In this document: positions 15,219 through 24,219 of the stretch, piece after piece | How positions within the stretch are numbered: position 1 is the stretch's first letter | Layout of the letters: every line of letters begins with the position of its first letter | NCBI RefSeq assembly: GCF_000633535.1 | Contig: NZ_AYMR01000007.1 | Coordinates: forward strand, 124,001-188,000 | DNA: 64,000 nucleotides | Direction: 5' to 3' | Source of the DNA: Leifsonia aquatica H1aii | GTDB lineage: Bacteria > Actinomycetota > Actinomycetes > Actinomycetales > Microbacteriaceae | The notes under the pieces: model-generated | Told to the model about the DNA's origin: nothing | Database searches by the model: none | What the model saw: only the letters and a program-made list of their open reading frames with translations | Translations under genes and position numbers: made by a program

Positions 15219-16076
15219 ATGAACACTTCCATCGCTTCGCAGGTCCACTACCTGCAGCGCCCCGAGGGACGCGTCAGCTACACCGTCGAGGGCTCCGGCC
15301 CGCTCGTGGTCGCCGTCCCCGGGATGGGCGACCTCCGTTCCAGCTACCGGGAGCTCGTCGGCCCGCTGGTCCAGGCCGGCTACCGTGTGGCCGTCACCGA
15401 CCTCCGTTCCCACGGGGACTCGGACACCGGGTTCCGCACCTTCGGCGACATCGCCACCGGTGAGGACCTGATCGCGTTGATCGACGAGCTCGGCGGCCCG
15501 GCCGTCGTCCTGGGCAACTCCATGGGCGCGGCGGCCGCCGCCTGGGCCGCGGCCGAGCGACCCGATGCGATCGCCGGGCTCGCGCTCTACGGGCCGCTCC
15601 TGCGGGACCCCGCGACGAGTCGCGTGACGGCGCTGTTCCAGAAGGCGCTGTTCGGTGTCGTGCTCGCCCGGCCGTGGGGAGCCGCCTTCTGGGCCGGCTA
15701 CTACAAGAAGCCGCTGAATGCGGGCCGGCCGGCCCCGTGGCTCGACGAGCACGTCGCGGCCATCCGCGCCGGCCTGCGCGAGCCCGGCCGGCTCCGCGAC
15801 TTCCGCCGGCTGGCCCTCCGGCTGACGCACTCCGTCGTGGAGCCGCGGCTGCCCGAGGTCCAGGCGCCGATGCTCGCGTTCGTCGGCGAGCTCGATCCCG
15901 ACTTCCCCGACGCCGCGGCGGAGGCCGACTGGATCGAGTCGCTGGGCGCCCGCGTCGTCCGCGTCGCCGACGCCGCCCACTACCCGCACGCCCAGCGCCC
16001 CGACATCACCGTCCCCGCCACGCTGGAGTTCCTGCAGGAGCGGCGCGCGGCCGGATGGGGAGCCGGGCGTGCCTAG
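15219..16076 (+). CDS. Alpha/beta hydrolase
   Basis: This is a 285-residue alpha/beta hydrolase. The oxyanion region is VVAVPGMGDLRSSYREL (HG replaced by PG, as in many members). The nucleophile elbow is VVLGNSMGAAAAAW, the acid is probably in VGELDPDFPD, and the His in DAAHYPHAQ. It looks like an epoxide hydrolase/haloperoxidase-type enzyme, but the substrate is not known. ATG 15219 is preferred because it lies downstream of the operator. ATG 15192, with AGGGG upstream, would place the operator inside the coding region. The TetR gene downstream overlaps its end by 8 nt, so the regulator is co-transcribed with its likely target. Confidence 0.85.
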   Translation: MNTSIASQVHYLQRPEGRVSYTVEGSGPLVVAVPGMGDLRSSYRELVGPLVQAGYRVAVTDLRSHGDSDTGFRTFGDIATGEDLIALIDELGGPAVVLGNSMGAAAAAWAAAERPDAIAGLALYGPLLRDPATSRVTALFQKALFGVVLARPWGAAFWAGYYKKPLNAGRPAPWLDEHVAAIRAGLREPGRLRDFRRLALRLTHSVVEPRLPEVQAPMLAFVGELDPDFPDAAAEADWIESLGARVVRVADAAHYPHAQRPDITVPATLEFLQERRAAGWGAGRA

Positions 16077-16674
16077 GGCCGGCCTGAGCCGCCCGGCCGT
16101 GACCGCGGTCGCCCTCGACCTCGTGGACGAGGGCGGGGTGGCCGGCTTCGACCGGCTCACCCTCGCCGCGGTCGCGTCGCGGGCGGGCGTCGCCGTCCCG
16201 AGCCTGTACAAGCACGTATCCTCCCTCGACGATCTGCGTCGCCTGGTCGCCACGGACGCTGTGGCCGAACTGACCCGGACGCTCGCGGCGGCCACCATCG
16301 GCAGGTCGGGCGCGGAGGCCGTGCGTGCGGCTGCTGTCGCCCTCCGTGGCTACGCGCGCGTGCATCCCGGGCGCTACGCGGCCACGCAGGTCGCTCCGCG
16401 CCTCGCCGACCCCGCCGACGCCGAGCTGGCGGCCCGCGCCGAGGAGACCCTGCAGGTGCTGTCCGCGGCCCTCCGCGCCTTCGGGTTGCCGGACGACGCG
16501 AACGTGGACGCCATCCGTATCCTGCGCAGCTCCCTCCACGGCTTCATCAGCCTGGAGCTGGGCGGCGGCTTCGGTCTCCCGGACGACCTCGACCGCACCT
16601 TCGACCGCCTGATCGACGGCATCGTCGCCGGGTTGGCGGGGCTCGCCGCACTGACCGTGCAGCCCGCCTCGTAA
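16069..16674 (+). CDS. TetR family transcriptional regulator with WHG-type C-terminal domain
   Basis: This is a 201-residue TetR regulator. The helix-turn-helix at about 10-55 includes VTAVALDLVDEGG and AAVASRAGVAVPSLYKHVSSLDDLRRLV. The C-terminal half, with SSLHGFISLELGGGFGLPDDLDRTFDRLIDG, matches the WHG domain of TetR proteins. The GTG start overlaps the preceding hydrolase gene by 8 nt, which implies translational coupling. The operon arrangement and the dyad at 15195-15209 suggest autoregulation of the hydrolase-tetR unit. Confidence 0.88.
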   Translation: MPRAGLSRPAVTAVALDLVDEGGVAGFDRLTLAAVASRAGVAVPSLYKHVSSLDDLRRLVATDAVAELTRTLAAATIGRSGAEAVRAAAVALRGYARVHPGRYAATQVAPRLADPADAELAARAEETLQVLSAALRAFGLPDDANVDAIRILRSSLHGFISLELGGGFGLPDDLDRTFDRLIDGIVAGLAGLAALTVQPAS

Positions 16675-16703
16675 GCGCCCGCGCGACCGAGGTCGCCGGC
16701 GCA

Positions 16704-16762
16704 GGGGCCCCATCCCGTCGCTTCGCGCGTCGCGGAGCGACGAAGTGGGACCCCGGTGGGGC
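16704..16762. repeat. Palindromic intergenic repeat, family B copy 1 (diverged)
   Basis: The core arms are CGTCGCT (16716-16722) and AGCGACG (16736-16742), flanked by outer CCCA/TGGG pairs. The string CATCC-(T/C)-GTCGCT and the GGAGCGACG half match the tandem repeat at 36772-36902. It lies between convergent genes. Confidence 0.6.
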
Positions 16763-16770
16763 GGAGACGA

Positions 16771-16808
16771 CGACAGCGGGCCGCGACGGAGGTCGCGGCC
16801 CGCTGTCG
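16771..16808. terminator. Bidirectional hairpin terminator
   Basis: A perfect 17-bp stem (16771-16787 with 16792-16808, 4-nt loop) lies between the convergent TetR and DEAD-box helicase genes. It has no long U-tract, as is usual for high-GC actinobacteria. Confidence 0.7.
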
Positions 16809-16831
16809 AGAGGAGCCGAGGAGGGCGGAGA

Positions 16832-18574
16832 TCAGCCGCGCGCGCGGCGCGAGCCGAGCCCGCGGCTGGTGCTCGAGTTCACCAGATCGCCCATACGGAT
16901 CGGGCCGCCGGAACGACGACCGTCGCCGCCGCGCGAGGGAGCCTGCTTCGCGGAACGCTCGCCGGAGTGGCGGTTGCCGTCCGAGACGGCGTCGCGACCG
17001 CGACCGCCGTGAGCACCACTCGCACCCTGGCCGCTGCGGCCCTGGCCGTTCTGGCCCTGGCCGTTCTGGCCCTGACCGCCCTGGCCCTGACCGCCCTGGC
17101 CGCCGCGCCGACGGCGGCCCTGGCCGGCCTGCTGCTGGCCGCCCTGCTGACCGTCGCGCTGGGTCGCGGCGTCGCCGGAGCCGGCACCGCGGCCGTCACG
17201 ACGGCGTCCGCCACCGGTCGACTCCGCCACTGCCGCCTGGCCGCCGGAGCGCTGGCCGTCTCGGTTCTGACCGCCGCGGCCGCCGCGGCCGCCCGAACGG
17301 CCGCCGCCGGACGAGGCACCGCCCTGGCGGGAGCCGCCCTGGCGTCCACCGCCCTGCTGTCCGCCGCCCGTGGCCGCCGGGGCGGCGCTCGGGGCGACGC
17401 GCTCAGCCGGCTCGCCGACGAGCGCGGTGACGGCCGGGGAGTCCGCGGTGACCTTCTGCGGGGCGACGGTGATGGCCGCATTGCGCAGCAGGACCTTCAC
17501 GTCGCCCGCCTGCTCCGTGAGCATCACCGTGACGACGTCACCGGCGCTGCCGGCGCGCGCGGTGCGGCCGGAGCGGTGCAGGTACGCCTTGTGCTCCGCC
17601 GGCGGGTCCACGTGGACCACGAGCTCCACGTCGTCCACGTGCACACCGCGCGCGGCGACGTCGGTGGCGACGAGCACGCGCACCTCGCCCGAGCCGAACG
17701 CGGCCAGGTTGCGGTCGCGCGCGGGCTGGGAGAGGTTGCCGTGCAGGTCGACGGACGGGATGCCCGACGACGTCAGCTGCTTGGCGAGGCGCTTGGCCTG
17801 GTGCTTGGTTCGGGTGAACAGGATGCGACGGCCGCGGCCCGAGGCGAGGGCCGTCACGAGGTCCTTCTTGGCGTCGGGGTCGCAAACCTCGAAGACGTGG
17901 TGGGTCATCGCCGCGACGTGGCTGGTGGCCTCGTCGACGGAGTGCATCGCCTCGTTCTGCAGGAACCGCTTCACGAGCTTGTCCACGCCGTTGTCGAGCG
18001 TGGCGGAGAAGAGCATGCGCTGACCGCCGGACGGCGTCTTGTCCATGATGCGCGTGACGACGGGGAGGAAGCCGAGGTCGGCCATGTGGTCGGCCTCGTC
18101 GAGGACGGTGATCTCGATCCGGTCGAGGGAGATCTCGCCCTGCTTCATCAGGTCGTCGAGGCGGCCGGGGCAGGCGACGACGATGTCGACGCCGGCGCGC
18201 AGGGCCGCGACCTGGCGGCTCTGCGAGACGCCGCCGAAGATCGTGGTGATCGCCAGTCCGGCCGAGTCGGCCAGCGGCTTGAGGGTCGCCGCGATCTGGG
18301 TGGCCAGCTCACGGGTCGGGGCGAGCACGAGGCCGCGAGGCCGGCTGCTGCGGCCGCGGCTCGGCGCGCCGTGGGAGAGGCGGGCGACGAGCGGCAGGCT
18401 GAACGCGATGGTCTTGCCGGAGCCGGTCTTGCCACGGCCGAGCACGTCGCGGCCGGAGAGGGTGTCGGGGAGGGTGTCGGCCTGGATCGGGAAGGCCTCG
18501 GTCTTGCCGTCGGCCGCGAGGACGGCGACGAGAGGAGCGGGCACGCCGAGGTCGGCGAAGGTCGTGGTGGTCAC
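16832..18574 (-). CDS. DEAD-box RNA helicase with long Arg/Gly/Gln-rich C-terminal tail
   Basis: This is a 580-residue ATP-dependent RNA helicase (DeaD/RhlE-like). It shows the Q motif region EAFPIQADTLP, Walker A GKTGSGKT (Lys54), PTRELATQI, VLDEADHMADLGF, FSATLDN, and the C-terminal motifs VLVATDVAARGVHV and HRSGRTARAG. The catalytic core ends near residue 370. The last 180 or so residues are low complexity, with RGG-like and GQG/NGQG units, probably disordered and RNA-binding. GTG 18574 is chosen for GAAAGG 5 nt upstream. Such helicases act in ribosome assembly or RNA decay, often under cold stress. Confidence 0.92.
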   Translation of the reverse strand: MTTTTFADLGVPAPLVAVLAADGKTEAFPIQADTLPDTLSGRDVLGRGKTGSGKTIAFSLPLVARLSHGAPSRGRSSRPRGLVLAPTRELATQIAATLKPLADSAGLAITTIFGGVSQSRQVAALRAGVDIVVACPGRLDDLMKQGEISLDRIEITVLDEADHMADLGFLPVVTRIMDKTPSGGQRMLFSATLDNGVDKLVKRFLQNEAMHSVDEATSHVAAMTHHVFEVCDPDAKKDLVTALASGRGRRILFTRTKHQAKRLAKQLTSSGIPSVDLHGNLSQPARDRNLAAFGSGEVRVLVATDVAARGVHVDDVELVVHVDPPAEHKAYLHRSGRTARAGSAGDVVTVMLTEQAGDVKVLLRNAAITVAPQKVTADSPAVTALVGEPAERVAPSAAPAATGGGQQGGGRQGGSRQGGASSGGGRSGGRGGRGGQNRDGQRSGGQAAVAESTGGGRRRDGRGAGSGDAATQRDGQQGGQQQAGQGRRRRGGQGGQGQGGQGQNGQGQNGQGRSGQGASGAHGGRGRDAVSDGNRHSGERSAKQAPSRGGDGRRSGGPIRMGDLVNSSTSRGLGSRRARG

Positions 18575-18834
18575 TGGTGCCTTTCGGGCATAAGGCCCCG
18601 GCGCGGGTGTTCTCGGACGCACGGGACGAAAAGGGCGAAGGTGCGGGATGCACGTTTCGTTCGCCGTGAGAAAGTGGCGCAGGCGGGGCGGGGCCCGTCG
18701 CTCGCGCGGTGCGTTCTACGACGCAGGAGCCGTCGGATGGCTCGCAGTCCTCCCAGCATACAGTGCCTTGCTGTGAGCGCAGTCCCGGGTGGAGGTCGTA
18801 GACTTTCGGCCCGGAATCGAGAGGCGGTCATCGG

Positions 18835-21066
18835 GTGCACGAATCGGAGCTCGATCGCGAACGCGCGGTCGTCGACGGCCTGTACGAGCGGCTGGACATC
18901 CTCCGTGCCGAGACGGCGGAACGTCTGAGCCGGGTCCGCCGGGAATCCGTGGGCAGCAACCACCAGGCACGCAGCGAGCGGGACGCGTTCGCCCGGCTCT
19001 ATGAGGATCAACTCACCCAGCTGCGCGATGTGGACGCCCGCCTCGTCTTCGGCCGGCTGCTGCTGGAGGAGCCGGCCGGCGACTCGCCCCACCGGTACAT
19101 CGGCCGGATCGGCCTGCGCGACGACGACCAGCGTTCGCTGCTGGTCGACTGGCGCGCGCAGCAGGCGAGCGCCTTCTACCAGGCGACGGCGAGCGAGCGG
19201 ATGGGCGTCCGTGCCCGGCGCCACCTCACGATGACCGGCCGTCAGGTGGTGCGCATCGACGACGAGGTCTTCGACGAGGCGCTGCTGTCCGGTGACCGGG
19301 CCTCCGGTGAGACGGTGCAGGGGGAGGGGGCGCTCCTCGCCGCCCTCTCCGCGCAGCGCACCGGCCGGATGGGCGACATCGTCGCGACCATCCAGGCCGA
19401 GCAGGACCGCATCATCCGTTCCGATCTGCGCGGCGCGCTCGTCGTGCAGGGCGGGCCTGGCACGGGCAAGACCGCCGTCGCGCTCCACCGCGCGGCGTAC
19501 CTGCTGTACGCGAACCGGCAGCGACTGGGGTCGTCCGGCGTGCTCGTCGTCGGGCCGTCGACCGCGTTCCTGCGCTACATCGAGGCCGTGCTGCCCTCGC
19601 TGGGGGAGACCGGCGTCGTGCTCCAGACGCTCGGCGAGCTCTTCCCCGGGGTGGCGGCGACCAGCGACGATGCTCCGGAGGCGGCCCGGCTGAAGGGTGC
19701 TGCGCAGATGGCCCGGCTGCTCTCGCGGGCGGTGCGGTCGAGGCAGAAGGCGCCGGCCGAGGAGCAGACGGTCGTGGTGGACAACGAGCGCCTCGTCGTC
19801 CCGCCGGACCTCATCCAGCGGGCCATCGCCAAGGCCCAGCGCACAGGCAAGCCGCACAATCTCGCGCGGGTCACGTTCGTCAAGCAGGCGCTCGCCGAGC
19901 TGACCGACCGGCTCGCCGCCCAGCTGCGGGCATCCGGCTCCACGATCGACGACGCCGATCTGAAGGTGCTGCGGGAGGACCTCCGCACCTCCTACGATAT
20001 CCGGGTGCTGCTCAACACCGCGTGGCTGCCGCTCACCCCGCAGAAGCTCCTGCAGGACCTCTACGCCCGTCCCGCGTGGCTGGCCGAGCTCACGCCGCGC
20101 TGGACGGAGGGTCAGCGTGCGGCGCTGCACCGCGATCGTTCGGCGCCGTTCACCGTCTCGGACGTGCCGCTGCTGGACGAGGCGGCGGAGCTGCTCGGGG
20201 ACTTCCCCGGCAAGCCGGACACCGGTTCGCGCGAGCGGGACAGGCAGCGCAAGCGCGACCTCGAGAACGCGAAGGCCGCCATCCGGAACATGGGCGTGGA
20301 AGGTCTCGTCAGCGCCGAGCAGTTGGCCGACGGGTTCGCCGAGCGGGAGGACCGGGGCACCACCGCCGAGCGCGCGGCGTCGGACCGCACCTGGACCTAC
20401 GGTCATGTGGTCGTCGACGAGGCGCAGGAGCTCTCGCCGATGCAGTGGCGGGTGCTCGTCCGCCGGTGTCCCATGAAGTCGTTCACGATCGTCGGCGACG
20501 TCGCACAGGTCTCCTCGCCGGCCGGAGCGACCAGCTGGGCGGACGCGCTCCAGCCGTACTTCAAGGACGCCTGGCGCTTGGAGGAGCTCACCGTCAACTA
20601 CCGCACGCCCGCCCAGATCGCCGGCGAGGCGGAGCGGATGGCCCAGATCGCCGGTCTGCCGATCACCCCCACGCGCTCCGTCCGCGAGGGCGACTGGCCC
20701 ATCCGCCGGGTGAGCGCGACCGGTCCCGACCTGGCCGCGGCCGTCGTCGCGGCCGTCGAGCACGACCGCGCCATCGATGCCGAGGGCACGCTCGCGGTCA
20801 TCGTCCCGGTGCGTGAGGTGGAGGGCGTGGCCGCCGCCGTCGCCGAGCACTACGGCGACCGTGTCGGCCGGGGCGCGGCAGGGCTGACGCGCCCGATCGC
20901 GGTGCTCAGCGGCTACGAGGCCAAGGGGCTGGAGTTCGACGCGGTCGTGCTCGCCGACCCGGACGGGCTGGCGGGGGAGTCCCCGCGCGGGGCGGCCACC
21001 CTGTACGTCGCGATGACACGGCCGACGCAGCGGCTCACCCTCGTCGGACGCGAGTCCGCCGGCTAG
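18835..21066 (+). CDS. helD: HelD-like RNA polymerase recycling ATPase
   Basis: This is a 743-residue UvrD-like superfamily 1 protein of the actinobacterial HelD class. The N-terminus (about 1-80) is a charged antiparallel coiled coil, the part of HelD that inserts into the RNA polymerase secondary channel. Walker A GGPGTGKT has Lys212, motif II is VVVDEAQELSP (Asp528), and late helicase motifs include VLSGYEAKGLEFDAVVLADP and LYVAMTRPTQRL. HelD releases stalled RNA polymerase from DNA, and some actinobacterial homologues give rifamycin tolerance. The start is GTG with GAGAGGCGG upstream. rpoB and rpoC are about 20 kb away in this window. No rifamycin-associated element is visible upstream. 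Confidence 0.9.
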   Translation: MHESELDRERAVVDGLYERLDILRAETAERLSRVRRESVGSNHQARSERDAFARLYEDQLTQLRDVDARLVFGRLLLEEPAGDSPHRYIGRIGLRDDDQRSLLVDWRAQQASAFYQATASERMGVRARRHLTMTGRQVVRIDDEVFDEALLSGDRASGETVQGEGALLAALSAQRTGRMGDIVATIQAEQDRIIRSDLRGALVVQGGPGTGKTAVALHRAAYLLYANRQRLGSSGVLVVGPSTAFLRYIEAVLPSLGETGVVLQTLGELFPGVAATSDDAPEAARLKGAAQMARLLSRAVRSRQKAPAEEQTVVVDNERLVVPPDLIQRAIAKAQRTGKPHNLARVTFVKQALAELTDRLAAQLRASGSTIDDADLKVLREDLRTSYDIRVLLNTAWLPLTPQKLLQDLYARPAWLAELTPRWTEGQRAALHRDRSAPFTVSDVPLLDEAAELLGDFPGKPDTGSRERDRQRKRDLENAKAAIRNMGVEGLVSAEQLADGFAEREDRGTTAERAASDRTWTYGHVVVDEAQELSPMQWRVLVRRCPMKSFTIVGDVAQVSSPAGATSWADALQPYFKDAWRLEELTVNYRTPAQIAGEAERMAQIAGLPITPTRSVREGDWPIRRVSATGPDLAAAVVAAVEHDRAIDAEGTLAVIVPVREVEGVAAAVAEHYGDRVGRGAAGLTRPIAVLSGYEAKGLEFDAVVLADPDGLAGESPRGAATLYVAMTRPTQRLTLVGRESAG

Positions 21067-21126
21067 CCGGCGCCACAGGCCGCCGTTCCGCCAGGAGCGT
21101 TCCGCCAGCAGCGCTAGGCGCCGGCT
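21065..21126. terminator. Long inverted repeat between helD and the convergent DUF1684 gene
   Basis: AGCCGGCGCC (21065-21074) pairs perfectly with GGCGCCGGCT (21117-21126) across a 42-nt loop that contains two copies of CGTTCCGCCAG. The second arm overlaps the last codons of the DUF1684 gene. Confidence 0.45.
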
Positions 21127-21821
21127 TCGACAGAGCTGCCCGCGTACCGCTCCCCGACGGGGACCTCGGTCGCCAGCGTGTTGCCGGCCTGCGCGAGCGG
21201 GCAGGCCCAGGCCGGATCGTAGGCGCACGACGGGTTGTAGGCGAAGTTGAAGTCGAGGACGATGGTCGCGTCGCCGCCATCCCAGTCGAGCCCGAGTTCG
21301 GCGCCCTTGATGCTGTCGATCAGATAGCGTCCGCCGCCGTAGGTGCCGCCGGGGCGCCCGGCCAGGGCGTCCTTCACCGGGACGAAGATCCCGCCGCCGT
21401 AGGAGGAGAGCCGCCAGACATCGAGGGTGCCCGCGAGCGGGACGCGCACGGTGCCCAGGAGCTCGAACGGGACGATGCCATCGGTCCCCGTCTCCACGTC
21501 CATCCGGCGAGGTTCCGCGGGCGCGTGGACCGCCAGCTCGAACCGCCACTCCGGGTCGTACGTGGCGACCGGCAGTCCGGTGAACCGCGCCCGGTCCTCC
21601 GGCAGCAGCGGGGAGGCGGGATGCGACGAGAACAGCTCGTCCCGGCACGAGACCCAATGCGCGTGCGCGGCCGCCGGGTCGGAACCGGCCAGGCGGCGGA
21701 CGGAGGCGTAGAGCGCGAACACCCGGCGGCGCCAGTCGGCGGTCTGCGCGGCCGTGACGGAGGCCGGCACGGGGCGCGACTCCCCGGCTCCTGCTGCGGG
21801 CTGGTCCTCCACGGTGCTCAT
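21114..21821 (-). CDS. DUF1684 domain-containing protein
   Basis: This 235-residue protein has the DUF1684 pattern: an N-terminal helical part with ADWRRRVFALYASVRR, then SPLLPEDRARFTGLPVATYDP, a beta-rich middle, YGGGRYLIDSIKGAELGLD, and the signature FNFAYNPSCAYDPAWACPL near the C-terminus. The function is unknown; the conserved Asn/Cys/Pro cluster suggests a binding or catalytic site. It has no signal peptide. Its start overlaps the stop of the upstream SRPBCC-like gene by 4 nt (ATGA), so the two form a coupled pair. Confidence 0.85.
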   Translation of the reverse strand: MSTVEDQPAAGAGESRPVPASVTAAQTADWRRRVFALYASVRRLAGSDPAAAHAHWVSCRDELFSSHPASPLLPEDRARFTGLPVATYDPEWRFELAVHAPAEPRRMDVETGTDGIVPFELLGTVRVPLAGTLDVWRLSSYGGGIFVPVKDALAGRPGGTYGGGRYLIDSIKGAELGLDWDGGDATIVLDFNFAYNPSCAYDPAWACPLAQAGNTLATEVPVGERYAGSSVEAGA

Positions 21822-22396
21822 CGTGCCTCCTCGGTTCGGCCGGCCTCACCGGCCTCGTACGTCACGCTACCGCGCTCGGGGTCGCGTTCGGGGTCGTACG
21901 CCCAGGTGGGTGCCAGCCGCCGCAGCCGGTGGCCACGCCACTGCCAGAACGCCCACAGGGTGTACCAGGCGACCGGTGTCAGCACGCCCGCGCGGACGAT
22001 CAGCTGGTCGCGGTAGAGGGTGCGCACGCGCCCGTCCAGTCCCGGGCCGGCCGGGTCCGGTGCGATCGCCATCCGATGGTCCAGCCGCGGGAGCGCCGAC
22101 AGTGCGCCTCCCGTCCCTCCTCCGCTGTCCCGCAGGATGCGGGTCTCGGACTCGCCCGCGCCGACGGGTCGCAGGGTGTCGAGCCGGATCGCCTGGGTCC
22201 CGACCGTGAACGCACCGAGCGCCCGCACCCGCACCCGGTGCTCGCCGTCGCCCCAGACGGTCGGGAACACGGCGTCGCCGTCGGGCTGGAAGTCCAGCCA
22301 GGGCAGAGCGACCTCGCGGAAGGCGGTCGGGCTCTGCAGGGCGCGCCAGGCGGCGTCCGGATTGCAGTCGAGGAAGAGCTTGAGCAGCACGCGCAT
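21818..22396 (-). CDS. SRPBCC-like hypothetical protein
   Basis: This 192-residue protein begins MRVLLKLFLDCNPDAAWRAL, which resembles the first strand and helix of START/SRPBCC ligand-binding proteins. It continues with alternating strands and ends with an aromatic, basic helix (WYTLWAFWQWRGHRLRRLAP). I do not recognise a named family. It is translationally coupled to the DUF1684 gene through a 4-nt overlap, which suggests a shared role. ATG 22396 is chosen as the first start whose product begins with the domain. Confidence 0.65.
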   Translation of the reverse strand: MRVLLKLFLDCNPDAAWRALQSPTAFREVALPWLDFQPDGDAVFPTVWGDGEHRVRVRALGAFTVGTQAIRLDTLRPVGAGESETRILRDSGGGTGGALSALPRLDHRMAIAPDPAGPGLDGRVRTLYRDQLIVRAGVLTPVAWYTLWAFWQWRGHRLRRLAPTWAYDPERDPERGSVTYEAGEAGRTEEAR

Positions 22397-22498
22397 GACC
22401 CCAGTGTCGCCCCGGAACCGCCGGTGCGGACCGACTTCCCGGCGCATTCCCGCCTGCGCCTGGTCGGCGGTGTCGGCGGGATGCGCTACAACGGGAGC

Positions 22499-22996
22499 AT
22501 GGCGATCCGCTATTGGCTGGGCGTGGTGCAGCGCGACCACGTGCTCCGTGGCGTCGCGGGAGGGTTCGCGCAGGTGAACCACGGTGCCCGCGGCCCGCTG
22601 GAGTCGATGGGCCCGGCCGACGGCTTCGTCTACTACTCACCGAAGACGACGTACCCGGACGGCGAGCCGCTCAAGGAGTTCACCGCCGTCGGCCGGATCG
22701 CCGACGGCGAGGCGTTCCAGGTGACCCAGGGGGAGTCCATGCGCGGCCCGGCCGCTGACTTCCGGCCGTGGCGGCGGCGCGTCGAGTGGGATCATGACGC
22801 GGTCCCGACACCGATCCGTCCGCTGCTGCCGTCGCTCGACTTCACCCGGGACAACCGCGACTGGGGGTACCAGCTGCGCCGCGGGGTGATCGAGATCACG
22901 CGCCACGACTTCGAGCTGATCCGTCGGCAGATGCGGCCGTCACCCGGCGAAACACAGCGGGGGCGCCTCTCCGGTCGCACTACGATGGCCCGGTGA
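22499..22996 (+). CDS. EVE domain (PUA-like, UPF0310) protein
   Basis: This 165-residue protein consists of one EVE domain: MAIRYWLGVVQRDHVLRGV at the start, NHGARGPLESMGPADGFVYYSPK, FTAVGRIADGEAFQV, and the C-terminal ITRHDFELIRRQM. EVE domains have a PUA-like fold thought to bind modified nucleotides in DNA or RNA. The ATG follows TACAAC by 6 nt, so it is probably leaderless. Its stop overlaps the next start (GTGA), and the ComB-like gene is coupled to it. Confidence 0.82.
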   Translation: MAIRYWLGVVQRDHVLRGVAGGFAQVNHGARGPLESMGPADGFVYYSPKTTYPDGEPLKEFTAVGRIADGEAFQVTQGESMRGPAADFRPWRRRVEWDHDAVPTPIRPLLPSLDFTRDNRDWGYQLRRGVIEITRHDFELIRRQMRPSPGETQRGRLSGRTTMAR

Positions 22997-23595
22997 CCGA
23001 GCCGAGCGCCCTCCCGACCACGACCGCCTCCGACGTCTCCGCCGCGCACCGCCAGGCGAAGTACCAGGTGCGGTTCGACTGGGCCGCCGACGGCGCCCGG
23101 GCGATCGCCGGCGACGCCGACGTCGTGATCTGGGTGGACGCGATCGGCGTGTCCGCGATCGCTGCTCCGCCGCCCGCCCTCGCCGCGATCCCGGGCCGGG
23201 GTGCCGTCGTCGCGGCCGGCCTCGCCTCCGCCGCCGCCGTCGCCTCCTGGGCGCTCGCGGAGCAGGTGCGCCTCGGCCGCCGCGCGATGATCTCGGTCGT
23301 CGCGGCGGGAGGCACGACCGCGAGCGGGGGAACCCGATTCGCGGTGGAGGACCTGCTGGCCGCCGGTGCGGTGATCGACGCGCTCGCCGCGCTCGGAATC
23401 GACTACAGCTCGCCGGAGGCCGCCGCCGCGTGTGCCGCATTCACGGGCCTGCGCGGCGCCGTCGCGCACCTGCTCACGGCCTCCGTGTCCGGTCAGGAAC
23501 TCGTGGCGGCCGGCGTCGCCACGGCCGAGATCGCGCCCGCGGGCCGCCTCGGAACGGTCGACACGGTCGGGGTGCTGCGCGGTCCCGCCGAGTGA
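22993..23595 (+). CDS. 2-phosphosulfolactate phosphatase (ComB)-like protein
   Basis: This 200-residue protein matches the ComB family: KYQVRFDWAADGARAI, then DADVVIWVDAIGVSAIA, a central glycine-rich stretch MISVVAAGGTTASGGTRFAVEDLLAAGAVIDALAAL, and a C-terminal domain with LLTASVSGQELVAAG. ComB hydrolyses 2-phosphosulfolactate in coenzyme M synthesis in archaea. Bacterial actinobacterial homologues lack that pathway and their real substrate is unknown. Translation is coupled to the EVE gene through a 4-nt overlap. Confidence 0.75.
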   Translation: MTEPSALPTTTASDVSAAHRQAKYQVRFDWAADGARAIAGDADVVIWVDAIGVSAIAAPPPALAAIPGRGAVVAAGLASAAAVASWALAEQVRLGRRAMISVVAAGGTTASGGTRFAVEDLLAAGAVIDALAALGIDYSSPEAAAACAAFTGLRGAVAHLLTASVSGQELVAAGVATAEIAPAGRLGTVDTVGVLRGPAE

Positions 23596-23678
23596 GGGGT
23601 CGCCTCCCGGTCGACGGGAGTACCCTCGCGGAATGATCGGGCCGCACCGCGCGTTCCGCACTGCGAGGAGGTTGCATC

Positions 23679-23981
23679 ATGAAAGCAGTCTTGAACGACA
23701 CCGTGATCGCCGAAGCTCCCGAGGAGGAGCTCATCCGCATCGAGGGCAACTGGTACTTCCCGCCCGCGAGCGTGAACACGGACTACCTGGTCGAGAGCGC
23801 GACGCCGTACACCTGTCCCTGGAAGGGCGAGTGCCAGTACTTCTCCGTGAAGGATGGCGACACGCTCCTGCAGGACCGTGCCTGGGCTTATCCCACCCCG
23901 TACCCGAGCGCGTTCGATCGCGTCGGCAAGGATTTCAGCGGCTACGTCGCCTTCTGGAAGGACGTGCAGGTCGTCGAGTGA
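23679..23981 (+). CDS. DUF427 domain-containing protein
   Basis: This 100-residue protein is a single DUF427 domain. Its hallmarks are KAVLNDTVIAEAPEEELIRIEGNWYFP, TPYTCPWKGECQYFSV and WAYPTPYPSAFDRVGKDFSGYVAFW. The fold is a small beta-barrel with a conserved Cys/Trp/Glu pocket. Its function is not established. It has a strong GAGGAGG site 7 nt before the ATG and ends at a classic terminator, so it is a monocistronic unit. Confidence 0.88.
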   Translation: MKAVLNDTVIAEAPEEELIRIEGNWYFPPASVNTDYLVESATPYTCPWKGECQYFSVKDGDTLLQDRAWAYPTPYPSAFDRVGKDFSGYVAFWKDVQVVE

Positions 23982-23995
23982 TCGGCGCCTGACCA

Positions 23996-24039
23996 GGGGA
24001 CCGGCGGTGGGCTGCAGCCCACCACCGGTCCCCCTTTTT
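23996..24039 (+). terminator. Rho-independent terminator after the DUF427 gene
   Basis: GGGGACCGG and CCGGTCCCC close a long GC-rich stem with an inner GGTGGGCTGCAGCCCACC palindrome, followed by TTTTT. This is the clearest intrinsic terminator in the window. Confidence 0.9.
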
Positions 24040-24219
24040 GAGGACTGACACCCGAAATGGGGTACAGCTTCGGCTTTCCTGTGAGCGGTCGATGACGATA
24101 GGAATGAATAACGGAGGTACTCCTGGGACCCGACCGAGGAGTCGCCGATACGGGGGCTCACCCGACGCTGCCCCTGATCGGTGTTGCCCGAGCCTCCGTG
24201 TACCCGAATCGCTGGTCCC

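Noticed and set aside
18575-18834. Rifamycin-associated element upstream of helD
   Set aside because: I looked for the GGGGCTTGC-type dyad known from rifamycin-induced genes and did not see it; only a weak TAGACT -10 is present.
24040-24219. Small ORF with GGAGG at 24114 before the adhesin
   Set aside because: No start codon sits at a suitable distance in a frame that reads into a plausible protein.
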